Part shown: piece by piece, positions 1-10,070 of the stretch
How the letters are laid out: each line of letters starts with the position of its first letter
Position numbering within the stretch: the first letter of the stretch is position 1
Origin: Gnetum montanum
Lineage: Eukaryota > Streptophyta > Gnetopsida > Gnetales > Gnetaceae
Reading direction: 5' to 3'
DNA length: 64,000 nt
Assembly (NCBI GenBank): GCA_015680685.1
Contig: MNCI01000972.1
Span: 630 to 64,629 of the forward strand
Translations under genes and position numbers: made by a program
Notes under the pieces: generated by a model
Told to the model about the DNA's origin: nothing
What the model saw: only the letters and a program-made list of their open reading frames with translations
Database searches by the model: none

Positions 1-449
1 ATGATAATTACATGCGTGTGTTTTGTGGAGTTAGTACGGATTACATTTAACCCTTCTAGTGCCCACGAACACTCTAAGTGTGATTACACAAGGGCATAAT
101 AGGTTGAAACCTGCTTTGGGGAGGATCCACTTGTGTAATTTTTTTGTAATCTCCATTAATTCTCTAGTTCAAACACATAATTTCTTACCCTCAGCTTAAC
201 TTTTCCGAATTTTCTTTCCCTCTTATTATCCCTCAAAATTTTAACGTTCCAATGTACCATTACATTCCCTTTTCTTCATAACCATCAAATTTTTAATTGC
301 TAAATTCACATCATTATCATTAAGCGTGCCTCTCGAAATTAATGAAATTACCCTAGGATATCTTCATGCTTGCCCATGTCCTCATCTTATACCATTAATT
401 TCAAGAAAATCATTAAAAATTTGGTATTTTCCATGTGTCACACATCACT
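1..449 (+). other. Internal linker of LTR element copy A, upstream of its internal promoter
   Basis: No coding frame is supported here. The stretch matches, by eye and in reverse orientation, 34040-34342 of copy B (shared blocks around GTGCCTCTCGAA and ATGAAATTACCCTAGG), so it belongs to the body of the same LTR family. In copy B it lies between gag and the second gene. The window starts inside the element, so gag and the 5' LTR of copy A are outside it. Confidence 0.6.
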
Positions 450-510
450 GGGGACGAGATATCGCGTCCTATTTTTCTATAAATAGGAACCCCCACCGCA
501 ACACTTAGCA
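450..510 (+). promoter_or_regulatory. Internal promoter of the second gene, copy A (palindrome remnant + TATA box)
   Basis: GATATCGCG at 458-466 is followed by a consensus TATAAATA at 478-485. The layout (GATATCGC-type palindrome, then a TATA box within about 30 bases) is that of the U3 promoter in the LTRs of the family. Copy B has the same site at 33941-34032 with a longer palindrome array, so copy A appears to have lost repeats. Transcription would start near 510. Promoter activity is inferred from sequence only. Confidence 0.55.
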
Positions 511-953
511 TCATTTTTCCATTTATGCGGGGGGAATTTTTGAAATTTTTCTCTACAACTTGCAATTGCGTGACCCTCGCTTTTTCACTCATATCTTGCA
601 CGCTAGTTCTCCGATTTTAATTCCATTTGAACCTGCTTGAACCCAGAGAATTTAGTTTAGTCGTGGGGGAGGGACACTTACTGAAAAGTGCCTAACTTTT
701 TTGAAATTTTTCATCGCCCAAAGGACATCAATTAGGGTAATTAATACTAACACTTAGAAAAATTGTGCCAAAAATCATATGACCTTAGGTACATCGGGAG
801 ATTAAAATGAAATCCACCTATGCCATAGGACCTATTATTATAATTTTCAGGCACAATCACATGATAACATAAGATCTTTAATTAAATGTAGGTAGTAAGG
901 TATAACTTAACTTTGAAAACAACCTTACTAATGTTTGGGCCATGTGATTGCAG
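511..953 (+). promoter_or_regulatory. Leader of the second gene with a candidate 5'-UTR intron (736-953)
   Basis: The ATG of the 929-codon frame sits directly behind a good acceptor, GTGATTGCAG|ATGG, ending at 953. A donor-like GTAATT follows ATTAGG at 735/736. Both sites are conserved in copy B (minus strand, acceptor just above 33469), although the surrounding sequence has diverged. This suggests a spliced leader of about 225 bases and an intron of about 218 bases. The donor choice is inference; the acceptor is the stronger signal. Confidence 0.45.
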
Positions 954-3743
954 ATGGCCCCGAAACGTGCACAGCAAGGAGGTCCTGCTCAAGGTGAAGT
1001 GAAACAACCTTGGAGAGGTAGAAGACGGGTCCCTACCAGACAACATGTAGAACAGGAGGTGCAATCATTCAGCATCCATCAAGAAGAACCTCCTACAAGA
1101 TAGTCCAAGCAAGTAGAAAGAGGAGCTGTTGCTACGCCTGAACCAGGACAACAACTCACGTTGTCCTCGAAATGTGTTTAGGCTATCCATATGAAGTCCA
1201 TAGTTGCTGCGGTGATCGTGAAACTTAACTTCGAACCTTTTACAGAGTTTTCTCTTAAGGCTATTAGGGATCACCTTAAAGGGTCTTCCTTATGGCCTGT
1301 CCTCTTTGAGTGTGGTGCCTGGTACTTAGGTGAAATGTACCTTTTCTGGCACAATAAGGAGCAAGGCACCACGGTTAACATTTGTGGTGTGACAGTAGAC
1401 TTTTCTATGTAGGCAATTTTGGAAGTGTTAAACCTTTCGAATTCAGGCCCCCATGTTTCTCGGTTATCCAGCCGATCAAACCCTGATGTGCGAAAGGATT
1501 GGTTAGAGAAGGCTTATGGTAGAGATAAAGCTTTTGGTGAGTTGATGAAGGAAGAGCGGGTTTATTTCAAAATTGGAACCTATCACCTCTTCCCCACAAA
1601 AGGTTTGAAAAGAATATCTATGTATGCGGCAAGGGGATGTGTAGTGTTGATGGAAAAGGTTAACGCTAACCTTCCCCATATATATTTGACGGAGATCCTA
1701 AGGCAATTTGAAGAATAGAAGTCAGGGAAGATGGCACTACCTTTTCCTTGCCTTATCAAAAAACTATGCCAATGGGTTGGTATTCAGGGATACACAAATG
1801 ACGTCTTTCGAAAGGCCTAGAATGCTTCTTATGCTGAGTTAGTAAAGGTGCCAGCTCCAAGAAAGAGCATTGGCGAAGAGCTGGGACCAGATGAAGAAGA
1901 AGAACAGATGACTAGATCACCTGCAACTCAACTTGCAGGACCCAGTCAACCTCCAGCCATAGGTCCCAGCCAAAAATAAGAAGCAAGACCCAGCATAGGC
2001 CAGGATCAGCTGCCGCAGCCATAAGACTACAGACTGTCGATGAGCCATCTTAGGGCCATCACTGAGACAGTTAGTTGGGGAAGTCGTGATGACGCAAATC
2101 TATTCCACATCATCGATGATGCCGACCAGCCTACTATTTCATTAGATCACACAAAGGGGGAATTTTCCATCCAAACAGGAGAAGGGAAGAGCATATGGTC
2201 ACAACAGATCTCAGGAAACGCGGCATCTTTTCAAGTGCAGTTAGAGACTGGTGAAGGGGCCACTGTGATGGTCATGCAACACCAGGATGCTGCGGAAGCT
2301 GCTGAAGTGGTCACTGACCATATCAAAGAATCTTTCAATATACTTGTTGTGCCACCGGTAGATCTTTCAGGAGCACAGGATGCTCAAACTCTTGTTGGAA
2401 CCTCAATGACTCCTACAGAACATGAGGATGCACTGGACAGATTGCTTTAAACAGGACAAGTTTTGATGTCTCTTTTTGACATCCCCTAGGATGTAACAAC
2501 AATTTAATCAGACCTCATTTCCACAAAGGGGAAGCTGGTCATATCCAAAGTAAGGGCAGAGCATGCTAAAGCTTAATTGCAAAAATTGCAAGAGCAGCTC
2601 ATAGCCTTACAAGCAGCACAGCAAGATCCTTTGAAATTTGTTCTCACAGACTAGCTAGACAACTTCAAAACTAAGCAATTAGCAAAGCTAATTGCAGAAA
2701 ATAAGAAGGTGGTAGGAGAAAAGGAGACAGCCACTTGGGATGCCTCTACAGCTCAAGCGCAAACTCATGCACATCTTAAGGCACTCAGGGCCTTAGAAGA
2801 AGAGAACAAGTAGTTGGTTGCAGATAACCTTCGGTTGACTTCTATGGAAAAACAAAAGAATGTTCTCGATGAACACTTTCATCAGTTACGAGAACAGTTC
2901 ATTCGGGTCAACCGAGATGTAAGCCATTTAGCCAGAGAAAATCAAACCCTCTCAATGGAGGAGGTATGCACTGTTCGGCCAAAATCAGCCATCGAGATCA
3001 GCGCGTGGCAGAATGAGACTAAACGACACGAGAAGCTGAAGGAGCATTTCCGTGATTAGGTGGGGATGTACAAGAAAATCCTGAAGAAGGAGATGCATAT
3101 GGCCAAGGCTTAAATCAACAACATCAGCACTCAGCACACTCATTGGAGGGCCATATTGGACACTTATGCCTTTGCCCACCAAGCGAAAATTAAGAACCGG
3201 GACCTGTAGATCCAAGACTTGACCGAATACATGGAGTTGGCAAACCTTAGATATGCCAACCTAGCCATGTTAATAGAAGGATGCCCGAGGTCAGAGCTCG
3301 AGCAGCAGGTAGCTTCCACCCACATCAAATATGAAGCATAATTTACAGAGCGCAAGAAGTTGGCTGAGAATCTAGATGTCACAAATTCTGAACTTGCGGT
3401 GGTAAAGGAAAGCTACCAAGGACAGAAAGATGTTGCAATCAACTTGGCTTGAAGACTAACAGAGCTTCACGAATACAAAGACAAAGCTAGAGCCTTTGAA
3501 GAGGAATGACGGGTGTTCGTGGCATGGTACGTTAAAGCTAATTAGATGTTCCCACAACTACCCTGTCTGTGGAAGGTGCCAACTTCGTCAAACATTGGAA
3601 CATTAGCATGGATGACACAGGACCCTCAGATCGAAGAGGAGAAGCTCCAGGCCATTCTTCAGCATCGTCAACCTTCCAAGCTTGGAACAAGTGACAAAGG
3701 GGAAGCACCCACGGAGGAGCCACCGCCACCAGGAACTACATGA
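954..3743 (+). pseudogene. Second (env-position) gene of LTR element copy A; ATHILA-ORF1 / putative plant transposon protein-like
   Basis: One frame runs 929 codons from the ATG at 954 to the TGA at 3741-3743. It is broken by about 20 in-frame stops (for example 1101, 1179, 1410, 1716, 1818, 1977, 2022, 2448, 2487, 2652, 2811, 3057, 3111, 3207, 3339, 3450, 3507, 3543) but no net frameshift. Residues 80-300 resemble the plant retroelement domain annotated as putative plant transposon protein / ATHILA ORF-1 (GTTVNICGVTVDFS, then LPFPCLIKKLCQWVGI). Residues 360-500 include MSHLRAITETVSWG. The C-terminal half, about 540-860, is strongly coiled-coil (LRALEEENK, VLDEHFHQLREQF), and the end is proline-rich (EEPPPPGTT). 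No protease, RT or integrase motif is present. The gene lies just before the 3' LTR. Its function is unknown; the family call is from memory of domain features and is moderate. Confidence 0.65.
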
Positions 3744-3915
3744 GTTCCACATTTTTTGTAGTTGTAGTATTTTTTCTCTGTGTTGTGTCTTCCCATAGTG
3801 CGGCATTAGTCCATTTCCTTTTCTAGTTAATAATCCCATACCTATCCACTATGTAATTAATAAAGCTTGTTCTACTTGTAACTCAAGGATGAGTATTTAT
3901 TCAGTCATGGGGGTA
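3744..3915 (+). other. 3' untranslated part and polypurine tract of copy A
   Basis: This short non-coding stretch lies between the stop codon and the LTR. It ends in CATGGGGGTA immediately before TGATGAG, which is where a polypurine tract for plus-strand priming belongs. Copy B has the matching GTGGGGGTA at the same place (30547-30555, minus strand). Confidence 0.55.
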
Positions 3916-4829
3916 TGATGAGACACGATTCGCATAGGCCACGATATCGTGTCCGCCGCGATATTGCGTACGCGATATCGCATCTTCCCTACGATATCGC
4001 GTACGCGATATCATAGTCCGCCATCATATCCATAAATAATATGCAGCTCTCCCTTGTTTAAGGATCCCAGTTTTAGAGTAGCAAAGCTCTGGCAATTTGA
4101 TCCCTCAAAAGTTAGATTTTTTTCTCGTGTATGCCCGCAGTGTGGTGAATGTAATTGTACGGTGTCTTTATTCGAGTGTGCCGTACTTGGACACGCACAT
4201 GATTGACAATAAAGATCGAGATTACTTCATCATTGCAACATTCACTTTGTTATTTATTTATTTGTTATTTATTTAATGTTATTTATTATTTTCTCTCTCT
4301 CATCCTTAAACTCCTAGAATGCGGAACAAGTACGACTTGATTACAAGCATTTAACTGTGACTGCTTGGTAGCCCAGTGGTGTAGCTAGGATCTACACTTG
4401 GTAACCCAGTGGTGTATTTGGGATCTATGCTTGGTAATCCCAGTGGCGTACCTAGGATCTACACTTGGTAGTCCCAGTGGTAGTTGTGCACGAAGTCCAA
4501 GATGTGTACGGTTGATCAAGGAATCAGTTGCTCGTCGCACTTAGGCTAGATTAAATTCTCTTGCCCTTTTCCTCCTAGCTTAGCTTAGTTAAATATTATT
4601 TTCCACTGCCTTCAGGAGTAGCATAGATTAGGAACACATCATACACCTCACACTGGACTAAACCATACGTGGCAAATATACAATACTAGTCCAAGTGGGA
4701 AGACAGCGAACTGTGACCTAAGGCTAACTATCTAGGTGCCACAACTAGTCCATCTGCGGAGTACGACCGGATCGCATGTGTGACACTCATTTCATATGGT
4801 TGAGTGTATGGGTACCTCGCCACTCATCA
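3916..4829 (+). repeat. 3' LTR of copy A (palindrome family)
   Basis: This 914-bp LTR is bounded by the inverted repeat TGATGAG (3916-3922) and CTCATCA (4823-4829). U3 holds several palindromes of the type ATATCGCGTACGCGATAT (about 3942-4020), followed by a TATA-like CATAAATAAT at 4031. A polyadenylation signal AATAAA lies at 4208-4213, as in the other LTRs of the family. The right part contains a degenerate tandem repeat (4364-4483) and the family-wide end TGGTTGAGTGTATGGGTACC. Upstream are the second gene and a polypurine tract, so it is a 3' LTR. Confidence 0.85.
4364..4483 (+). repeat. Short tandem repeat inside the LTR
   Basis: About four units of roughly 32 bases share CTTGGTAxxCCCAGTGG followed by GTAxxTxGGATCTACxC. 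Shorter versions of the motif (CTTGGTAACCCAGTGA, TTGGTAATCCCAGCAG) sit at the same place in the LTRs at 21061 and 25599, and inverted ones in the minus-strand LTRs. It is a variable LTR minisatellite. Confidence 0.7.
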
Positions 4830-5094
4830 CCAAGAAACCTTGCTACACTCAGACTTACTCAGCCTTGGTACTATTGAGAACATCGTCAACGCTTGCATTT
4901 TTGGCTAACCATGCTACCCCTTGGTTGCACTCGATACCTTGATCATAGCTAACAAAGTCCCTATTCAATTGACAAGACCATGCAAGACACTTCCCCTTCA
5001 TTTCCTAACCAAGGCCCTCACGTGGAGGCAAGGTGAGGCTGTGTGCCCATGAACCCTTTGGTGTTCCAACTGTTGATGTTTTTTATTGCTACAG
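4830..5094. other. Unassigned spacer after the copy A LTR
   Basis: No open frame, repeat or RNA signature was recognised. Because copy A's left end is outside the window, the target duplication expected at 4830-4834 (CCAAG) cannot be tested. Confidence 0.4.
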
Positions 5095-6490
5095 AAAACA
5101 TCTCTAATAAATATATCAAAGTGATTAGAATATATTAAGACATGTATGAAGGAGCTACCACTAAAACTAGAATAATTCATGAAACAGCTGATTTTTCAGG
5201 TCATAGTAGGTCTATATCAAAGGTTTGCACTTAGCCTACACCTATTTGCCATTATTATGGATAAATTAACAAAGAAAATACAAGATGAAATCCCTTGGTG
5301 CATGCTACTTGTAGATGATATTATGTTGGTGGATACAACTCAAGAAAATATTACTTCTAAAATTGAGTTGCCATTATTATGAATGAATTAACAACAAAAA
5401 TACAAGATAAAATGTCTTGGTATATGTTATTTGTAGATGATATTATGTTGGAAGATACAACTCAAGAAAATATTACTTCTAAAATTAACAAGTAGAGGCA
5501 TGCTCTAGAATCAAAAGGCTTAAAAATTAGTAGAAGTAAGACAAATATATATGGAATGCAATTTCAATAACAACATAAACAATGGTGAAATAGAAGTGAC
5601 AATTTAAGTAGAACTTTATAACTTAGCATTGGCTATAAGCATGAAGACCTAAAAAGATATCTCTAAAATAATTAAGCAATTTCTTTTAATTGATTTGGAT
5701 TTTTTCCTCTCCGTAGTACTTCTCTACATTTGTAGTCTAGATTTTTATTTTTAATATATATATTTTTTGGGGTTCAATAATTCAAACAAAACTTTATAAC
5801 TTAACATTATTCAACAAAATTGAACCCATGACTTGGAGCTTGTAAATTAAGAATCTTATCACTATGCTAACACCTTATTATTAGAAGTGACAATTCAAGG
5901 TCAAAAGATCACTCATTGTAAATAGTTTTCTTACTTAGGATCAATCCTCCAATCAAATGGTGAAATTGATAAAGATCTAAGAAATAAAATTGAGGCAAGA
6001 TGGTTAAAATAGATAGAGGTTAGTGGTGTTTTATGTGATAGATTTTACATGACAACAATTAGGCTTGCTATCTTATATGATGTTGAATATTGGGTAGTAC
6101 AAAAAAAAAAAAAAGCATGAACAATAAATCAATGTGGCAAAAATGCAAATGGTTTGATAGATGTTGAATATTACTATAAGAGATAAACTACATAATATAA
6201 ATATTAAAGGAAGCCTTGGAGTGTCTTCTATTTTAGATAAGTGACAAAATGATGAGTTGGATGGTTTAGACATGTGCAAAGAAGATCATACAAAGAGCCT
6301 ATAAAAAAAGATTGCTACATCAATGTTCTAGAAAAGCAATTGAAAGGAAGACCAAATAAGATATAGTAAAAAAAAAATCAAGGATGATTTAAAGAAAGTG
6401 CAAATAAACAAAGATTTATCTATTCATAAAGACTAATGGTGAAAAAGAACTCATATAGTCAAACCCCATTTTATTGAAAAAGGCTAAGAT
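5095..6490 (+). pseudogene. RTE-type LINE reverse transcriptase, 3' part, decayed
   Basis: The plus-strand translation shows the order of a plant RTE reverse transcriptase. DMYEGATT lies near 5140, a GLYQ...ALSLHLF block near 5206-5250, and LVDDIMLVDTTQENI near 5310-5350, where FADD is the usual catalytic motif and is present as VDD. Then come LESKGLKISRSKT near 5505, YLGSILQSNGEIDKDLR near 5935, WLK/SGVLCDR near 6000, and the C-terminal WFRHVQRRSYKEPI and LKGRPN blocks near 6260-6350. Many stops, frameshifts and a 122-bp internal duplication break it. The endonuclease end is missing. It is a 5'-truncated copy, as usual for LINEs. Confidence 0.75.
5249..5490 (+). repeat. Tandem duplication inside the RTE reverse transcriptase
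   Basis: The segment 5249-5370, from CCATTATTATGG through ACTTCTAAAATT, is repeated in diverged form at 5371-5490. The unit contains the VDDIML catalytic block, so the fragment carries that motif twice. The unit is 122 bp and so also shifts the frame. Confidence 0.7.
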
Positions 6491-6639
6491 GATGATGACT
6501 ACAATACCTTTGTAGATTAAAAAGAAAAAGAAAAAGAAAAAGAAAAAAAGCCAAACCCCTTTTCCAAAAAGTTAGGAGTATTTATTATTCTTATTTTCAT
6601 TTTCATTTTTTTTATAACATGTGCAATCCTACAAGTAGT
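6491..6639. repeat. A-rich and T-rich tail after the RTE fragment
   Basis: An (AAAAAG)n tract at about 6515-6550 is followed by TTATTATTCTTATTTTC-type sequence. The same order occurs after the second RTE end at about 7240-7340, so this is RTE 3' sequence and tail rather than host DNA. Confidence 0.5.
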
Positions 6640-6970
6640 ATTACCATGTCCAAAAGAGTTTCTTTTAAACAATTTTGAAACATGCTACTAAGTTGATGGT
6701 ATAACATGCGTAGGGAGTGGGGTACCAAACTATAACATGTGGAAAGAATTGAGTGTGCACCATAGGCTAATTAAGGTGAACCCACTGAAGTGTTGTTCCA
6801 AAAAGAAAAAAGAAAAAAAGAAAAAAAACAAAAGAAGAAGGGTGCACTACTGCTATGTAAAATTTTTATCATATAAAACCTTTAAAAAAACTCGTTAACA
6901 TCATTTTCATTTTTATTTTTGGGAAGTGCAATATTTGTTGGAGTTTAAAATCATAGGGGAGGTGGAAGAT
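6640..6970. repeat. Dispersed repeat, copy 1 (second copy 12130-12507)
   Basis: The sequence shares long blocks with 12130-12507: GAAACATGC, ACTAAGTTGATGGTATAACA, TAGGCTAATTAAGGTGAACC, GTTGTTCCAAAAAG plus an A-rich tract, a CTGCTATGTAA block, and GTTGGAGTTTAAAATC. It has no coding capacity. The inner A-rich tract suggests two adjacent retroposed parts. I do not recognise the family. Confidence 0.6.
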
Positions 6971-7340
6971 AAGTTGCAAGAATGATGGGTTAGATAGTTT
7001 GGACATGTGCAAAAAAGATCGTACAATGAGCCTATAGAAAACAATTGCTACAGCAATGTTCTAGGAAAGCAATTGAAAGGAAGACCAAAGAATACATAGA
7101 AAAAAAATAGTCAAAGATGATTCAAAGAAATTGCAAATAAACAAAGATCTAGCTATTCATAAAGACTAATGGTAAAAGAGAACTCATATAATCAACCACA
7201 TTTTATTTAAAAAAGATAATAATGACTACAATACCTTTGTAGATTAAAAAGAAAGAAAGAAAAAAACATAAATCCTTTTTCCAAAAAGATTAGGACCTTT
7301 TATTATTCTTATTTTTCTTTTCATTATTTTTTTATAACAT
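6971..7340 (+). pseudogene. Second RTE LINE 3'-end fragment
   Basis: The segment repeats the C-terminus and 3' end of the fragment at 6240-6640: GATGGGTTAGATAGTTTGGA, CAAAAAAGATCGTACAATGAGCC, GAAAGGAAGACCAAAGAA, CAAAGATCTAGCTATTCAT and the same A-rich and T-rich tail. It corresponds to only the last 100 or so residues of an RTE reverse transcriptase and is not open. Confidence 0.65.
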
Positions 7341-7639
7341 GAGCAACACTACAAGTAGTTTTTTCCAAGAGGCCAACTCATCTGGCAGGATAGGGGGGGA
7401 GGGGGAAGTGCATTTGTTGCCCTCCATGTCACACACCATGTAAGATCCCATGAAATGGGAAAAAACATGAACCAAAGAGCCACACCTTTTCGTATTCCTA
7501 TTGCGTAGAATGTGAACCAAAGAGCCATAGCTTTTCATATTCCTGCTGCACACATAAAAAGGTCAAACACAACCAAATGCAGAATGGGAATGGGAATGGA
7601 AATGAGAATTCCATTTCCATTCTGTCTCCATCTTCATAT

Positions 7640-7868
7640 GCAACTATTGCTACAAGCCACCTGGCCCAATCGAACCAACTTCGATGATGCTAGCTTTGGA
7701 GCTTTGCCAGAGTGTTGGAAAGGCACCTACGATGGTGGCCCATGCTTTAGCTGCAATAATAAGCTCATTGGCATACGCTTCTTCAACCAAGGTAGTAATA
7801 AGGTAGTAGGCCAATCGACCCTTGTTGCATCCTTGCTTAAAATCGAGGGCCATGACACACATCATTGA
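7640..7868 (+). pseudogene. Subtilisin-like serine protease (S8) fragment
   Basis: A short open frame reads TWPNRTNFDDASFGALPECW followed by KGTYDGG, CNNKLIGIRFFNQG and EGHDTHH. Plant subtilases have WPES.SF.D.G.GPVPS.WKG, CNRKLIGAR.F..G and then the catalytic histidine motif GHGTHT, in this order. Here the motif reads GHDTH, glycine lost, and the normal spacing before it is shortened. Only about 75 residues of a roughly 750-residue enzyme remain, with no signal peptide, Asp or Ser motifs. It is a gene fragment, perhaps captured by a transposon; neighbours are LINE pieces. Confidence 0.65.
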
Positions 7869-8887
7869 CAATTATAATATAATTTTTGTTATAATAGCTA
7901 AAAGATCCCTTCCTTTAGGTTTCTATTTTTCGATAAAATTTATATATGAATTAGGCCAATATTTTTCTTGAGTAGCTTTGTTTGAATGTATGTTTTAAGC
8001 ATAAAATTTTGCAGGTAGGGGCAGGATGAGGGGTAGAGCTAGAGGCATTCAAGGAAAGATGTTAATGGCTACAATTGAAGTTGCAGCCTGAGGGGAAGGG
8101 TCTTTTGAAGTTTCCGTGTCAATAATAGCCTTTGGTTATTGGAATCTCTTTCTAGAAACAAAATTTCTACCAGTCTTTTTATGTGTGTTTTTGTTAATTT
8201 TTTATAGTGAATTGTAACGTGTTGAACATTACATTTTGATGATTTTGTGCAATTTTCATAGTTTCACTTCAAGCTGAGCTCTTCTATCATCAGTACTTAG
8301 CATGCCTTCCTATACATTTGCATTCCCAATGCAAAAACATTCTAAATTTTGGTTCTGTTAGTTTTTCAATGCTTTTTGCACTGGCAGGGAATTTTGAAAT
8401 TGTAATTTTTTGTTACTATCTTGAGTAATCTTTTTTTGCTACACCCTTTTTCAATGTAAAGGAACATTTTTAAGTTTATTTTCTCTTTATCTCATTGTAT
8501 ATTTTGTGTAGGTTTTATCATTTCTATGGCTGTGCTTTGAAATTCAGTAGTTACCATGGAGTAGATGCATTCAGTTGTTATGATTGTGATTGCTTTTTTG
8601 TTTGCAATATGCATTTTAATAAAATGCAAAAGCATTAGCATTTTTGATAGCACATAAAAATTATTAGCCAATTTGAGATGTCAGCCTGACTTCGGTCATA
8701 ATTTTAACAATTTTTCCTACTTATTGGGAGGACTTAAAGAGTTCAAATTTGATAATTTCTTCTTACCTTCTCGCATGCAGTGAGGCCTTTTCTTTATGTA
8801 CATATTCTTTTATTGATGGAATCTGACGAATGATATGGTTGTTAACCTGGTAAATTTTAAAAACAAGAACTTCTGCACCTTTGCCAG
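7869..8887. other. Unassigned non-coding stretch
   Basis: There is no frame of note and no recognised repeat. Base composition is more even than in the AT-rich block that follows, and long T tracts resemble plant intron sequence. If the exon candidate at 8888 is real, this could be its upstream intron. Confidence 0.35.
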
Positions 8888-8980
8888 CCTAGACCCTGGG
8901 AAGATCTCCAGCAAGATCATGCTGTGATGATCCTAGCTAATGCCAAGAAAAATGGTGATGAGCTCTTTGCTGATGCACAT
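8888..8980 (+). CDS. Possible host exon, function unknown
   Basis: A 93-bp segment (31 codons, phase 0 at both ends) is open and relatively GC-rich. It is preceded by CACCTTTGCCAG and followed by GTATTG, giving a plausible acceptor and donor. The peptide contains QDHAVMILANAKKNGDELF. I do not recognise the protein. Phase 0 at both ends also holds for the exons at 18009 and 39098, so all could belong to one plus-strand gene with very long introns, but nothing else ties them together. Confidence 0.3.
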
Positions 8981-9616
8981 GTATTGCCATAACCATAAAT
9001 AACCAATTATTTATAAATCTTCCCTAACCAAAGAGTCACTGTAGGGGAGCCAATGATTATATTTATCTCAGTTATTCATAATCTCGATTATATATAATGA
9101 TATACTTATAATCATAAACATAAATGATTATATATAATGATTATAACCATTTCATCATAAATAAAGTCGATTATTTATAATCATTTCATTATATATATCT
9201 TATGGATAATGCTAACTGAGATATAATCATTATGAGTTAGTATTATGAATGAATAAATAATATCTTTAAAATTATGAATTATGAGTAATATTTCATCATA
9301 TCTTGGCTTTATTTATTATGAAATGTTTACCATTCGAATGAATCTTATAATCCATAATATCTCAGACTATAATTATGGATTATTAATCTAATTATAAAAA
9401 TCTCATAACATTTATTGGATTCCACAATAATTATAATATAATAATTATGAATGAGGTGTTAGCATCATTCATATCTTGTTCATTGTAACAATAATATCAA
9501 TATACAAAAGCTTGTGATATAATAATAACATTATTTATGCATTTGTAATGTGATTTTTTATATCTCCATGAACAAATATGCATTACAAATATATGTTGTA
9601 GTGCCAATTTAGTTTG
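8981..9616. repeat. AT-rich low-complexity block
   Basis: Many short repeats of the types ATAATGATTATAA, AATTATGAATTATGAG and CATTATATAT occur. There is no coding frame. It looks like decayed minisatellite or AT-rich transposon debris. Confidence 0.55.
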
Positions 9617-9870
9617 ATCTCTTCGTATTCTCTCACCCGTATGCACCACATGCATGGGAGCTAAAGAATCAGTGTAGGGGAGTTGAATCTCTACTTGATT
9701 AATGCCCCCTAATGCCTAAGCTTCTCATTCATCTCTTTGTATTCCCTCACATGCATGCACCACATGCAAGGGAGCCAAAGAGTCACTACAGGGGAGCCAA
9801 ATCTCTATTCAATTGATGCCCCTTGACCCTTGGGCTCCCCATTCATCTCTTCATATTCCCTCACGTGTAG
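9617..9870 (+). repeat. Tandem repeat, unit about 118 bp
   Basis: Two diverged units start at about 9618 and 9737, and a third partial one starts at about 9846. Shared blocks are ATCTCTTCGTATTC, CTCACxxGxATGCACCACATGCA, GGGAGCxAAAGAxTCA, AGGGGAGxxxAATCTCTA and TTGATGCCCC. A related piece (AAAGAGTCACTGTAGGGGAGCC) lies upstream at about 9029. Confidence 0.65.
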
Positions 9871-10070
9871 GGCCTAACGTGGGTAATAATGAATATTTAT
9901 TATTATAAACAATGGGTAATATTGAAAATTTATTATTATTATAAATGGTGATGATTATGATTATAGTAATAATGAATATTTATTATTATTATAAACAATG
10001 ATGAGTATGGTTACAGTGACGATTACCATCATGGCAACGGTTAAGGTGATGACGATTACGGTGTGATGCA
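9871..10070. repeat. ATT-rich imperfect repeats
   Basis: Repeated TAATAATGAATATTTATTAT and ATTATAAACAATGxxTA segments are followed by GTGATGATTATGATTA-like and GATGACGATTACGG sequence. It is simple-sequence material with no coding potential. Confidence 0.5.

Noticed and set aside
1-910. 5' LTR of copy A
   Set aside because: The stretch has a TATA box and palindrome but does not match the 3' LTR at 3916-4829 after the TATA box, and in copy B the same sequence lies inside the element.
3942-4020. Palindrome array as CRISPR repeats or a replication origin
   Set aside because: Units are self-complementary, irregular in spacing and lie in the U3 of LTRs; the context is plant retrotransposon promoters.
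9617-9870. Tandem repeat as a CRISPR array
   Set aside because: Units are adjacent with no spacers and the genome is plant nuclear.
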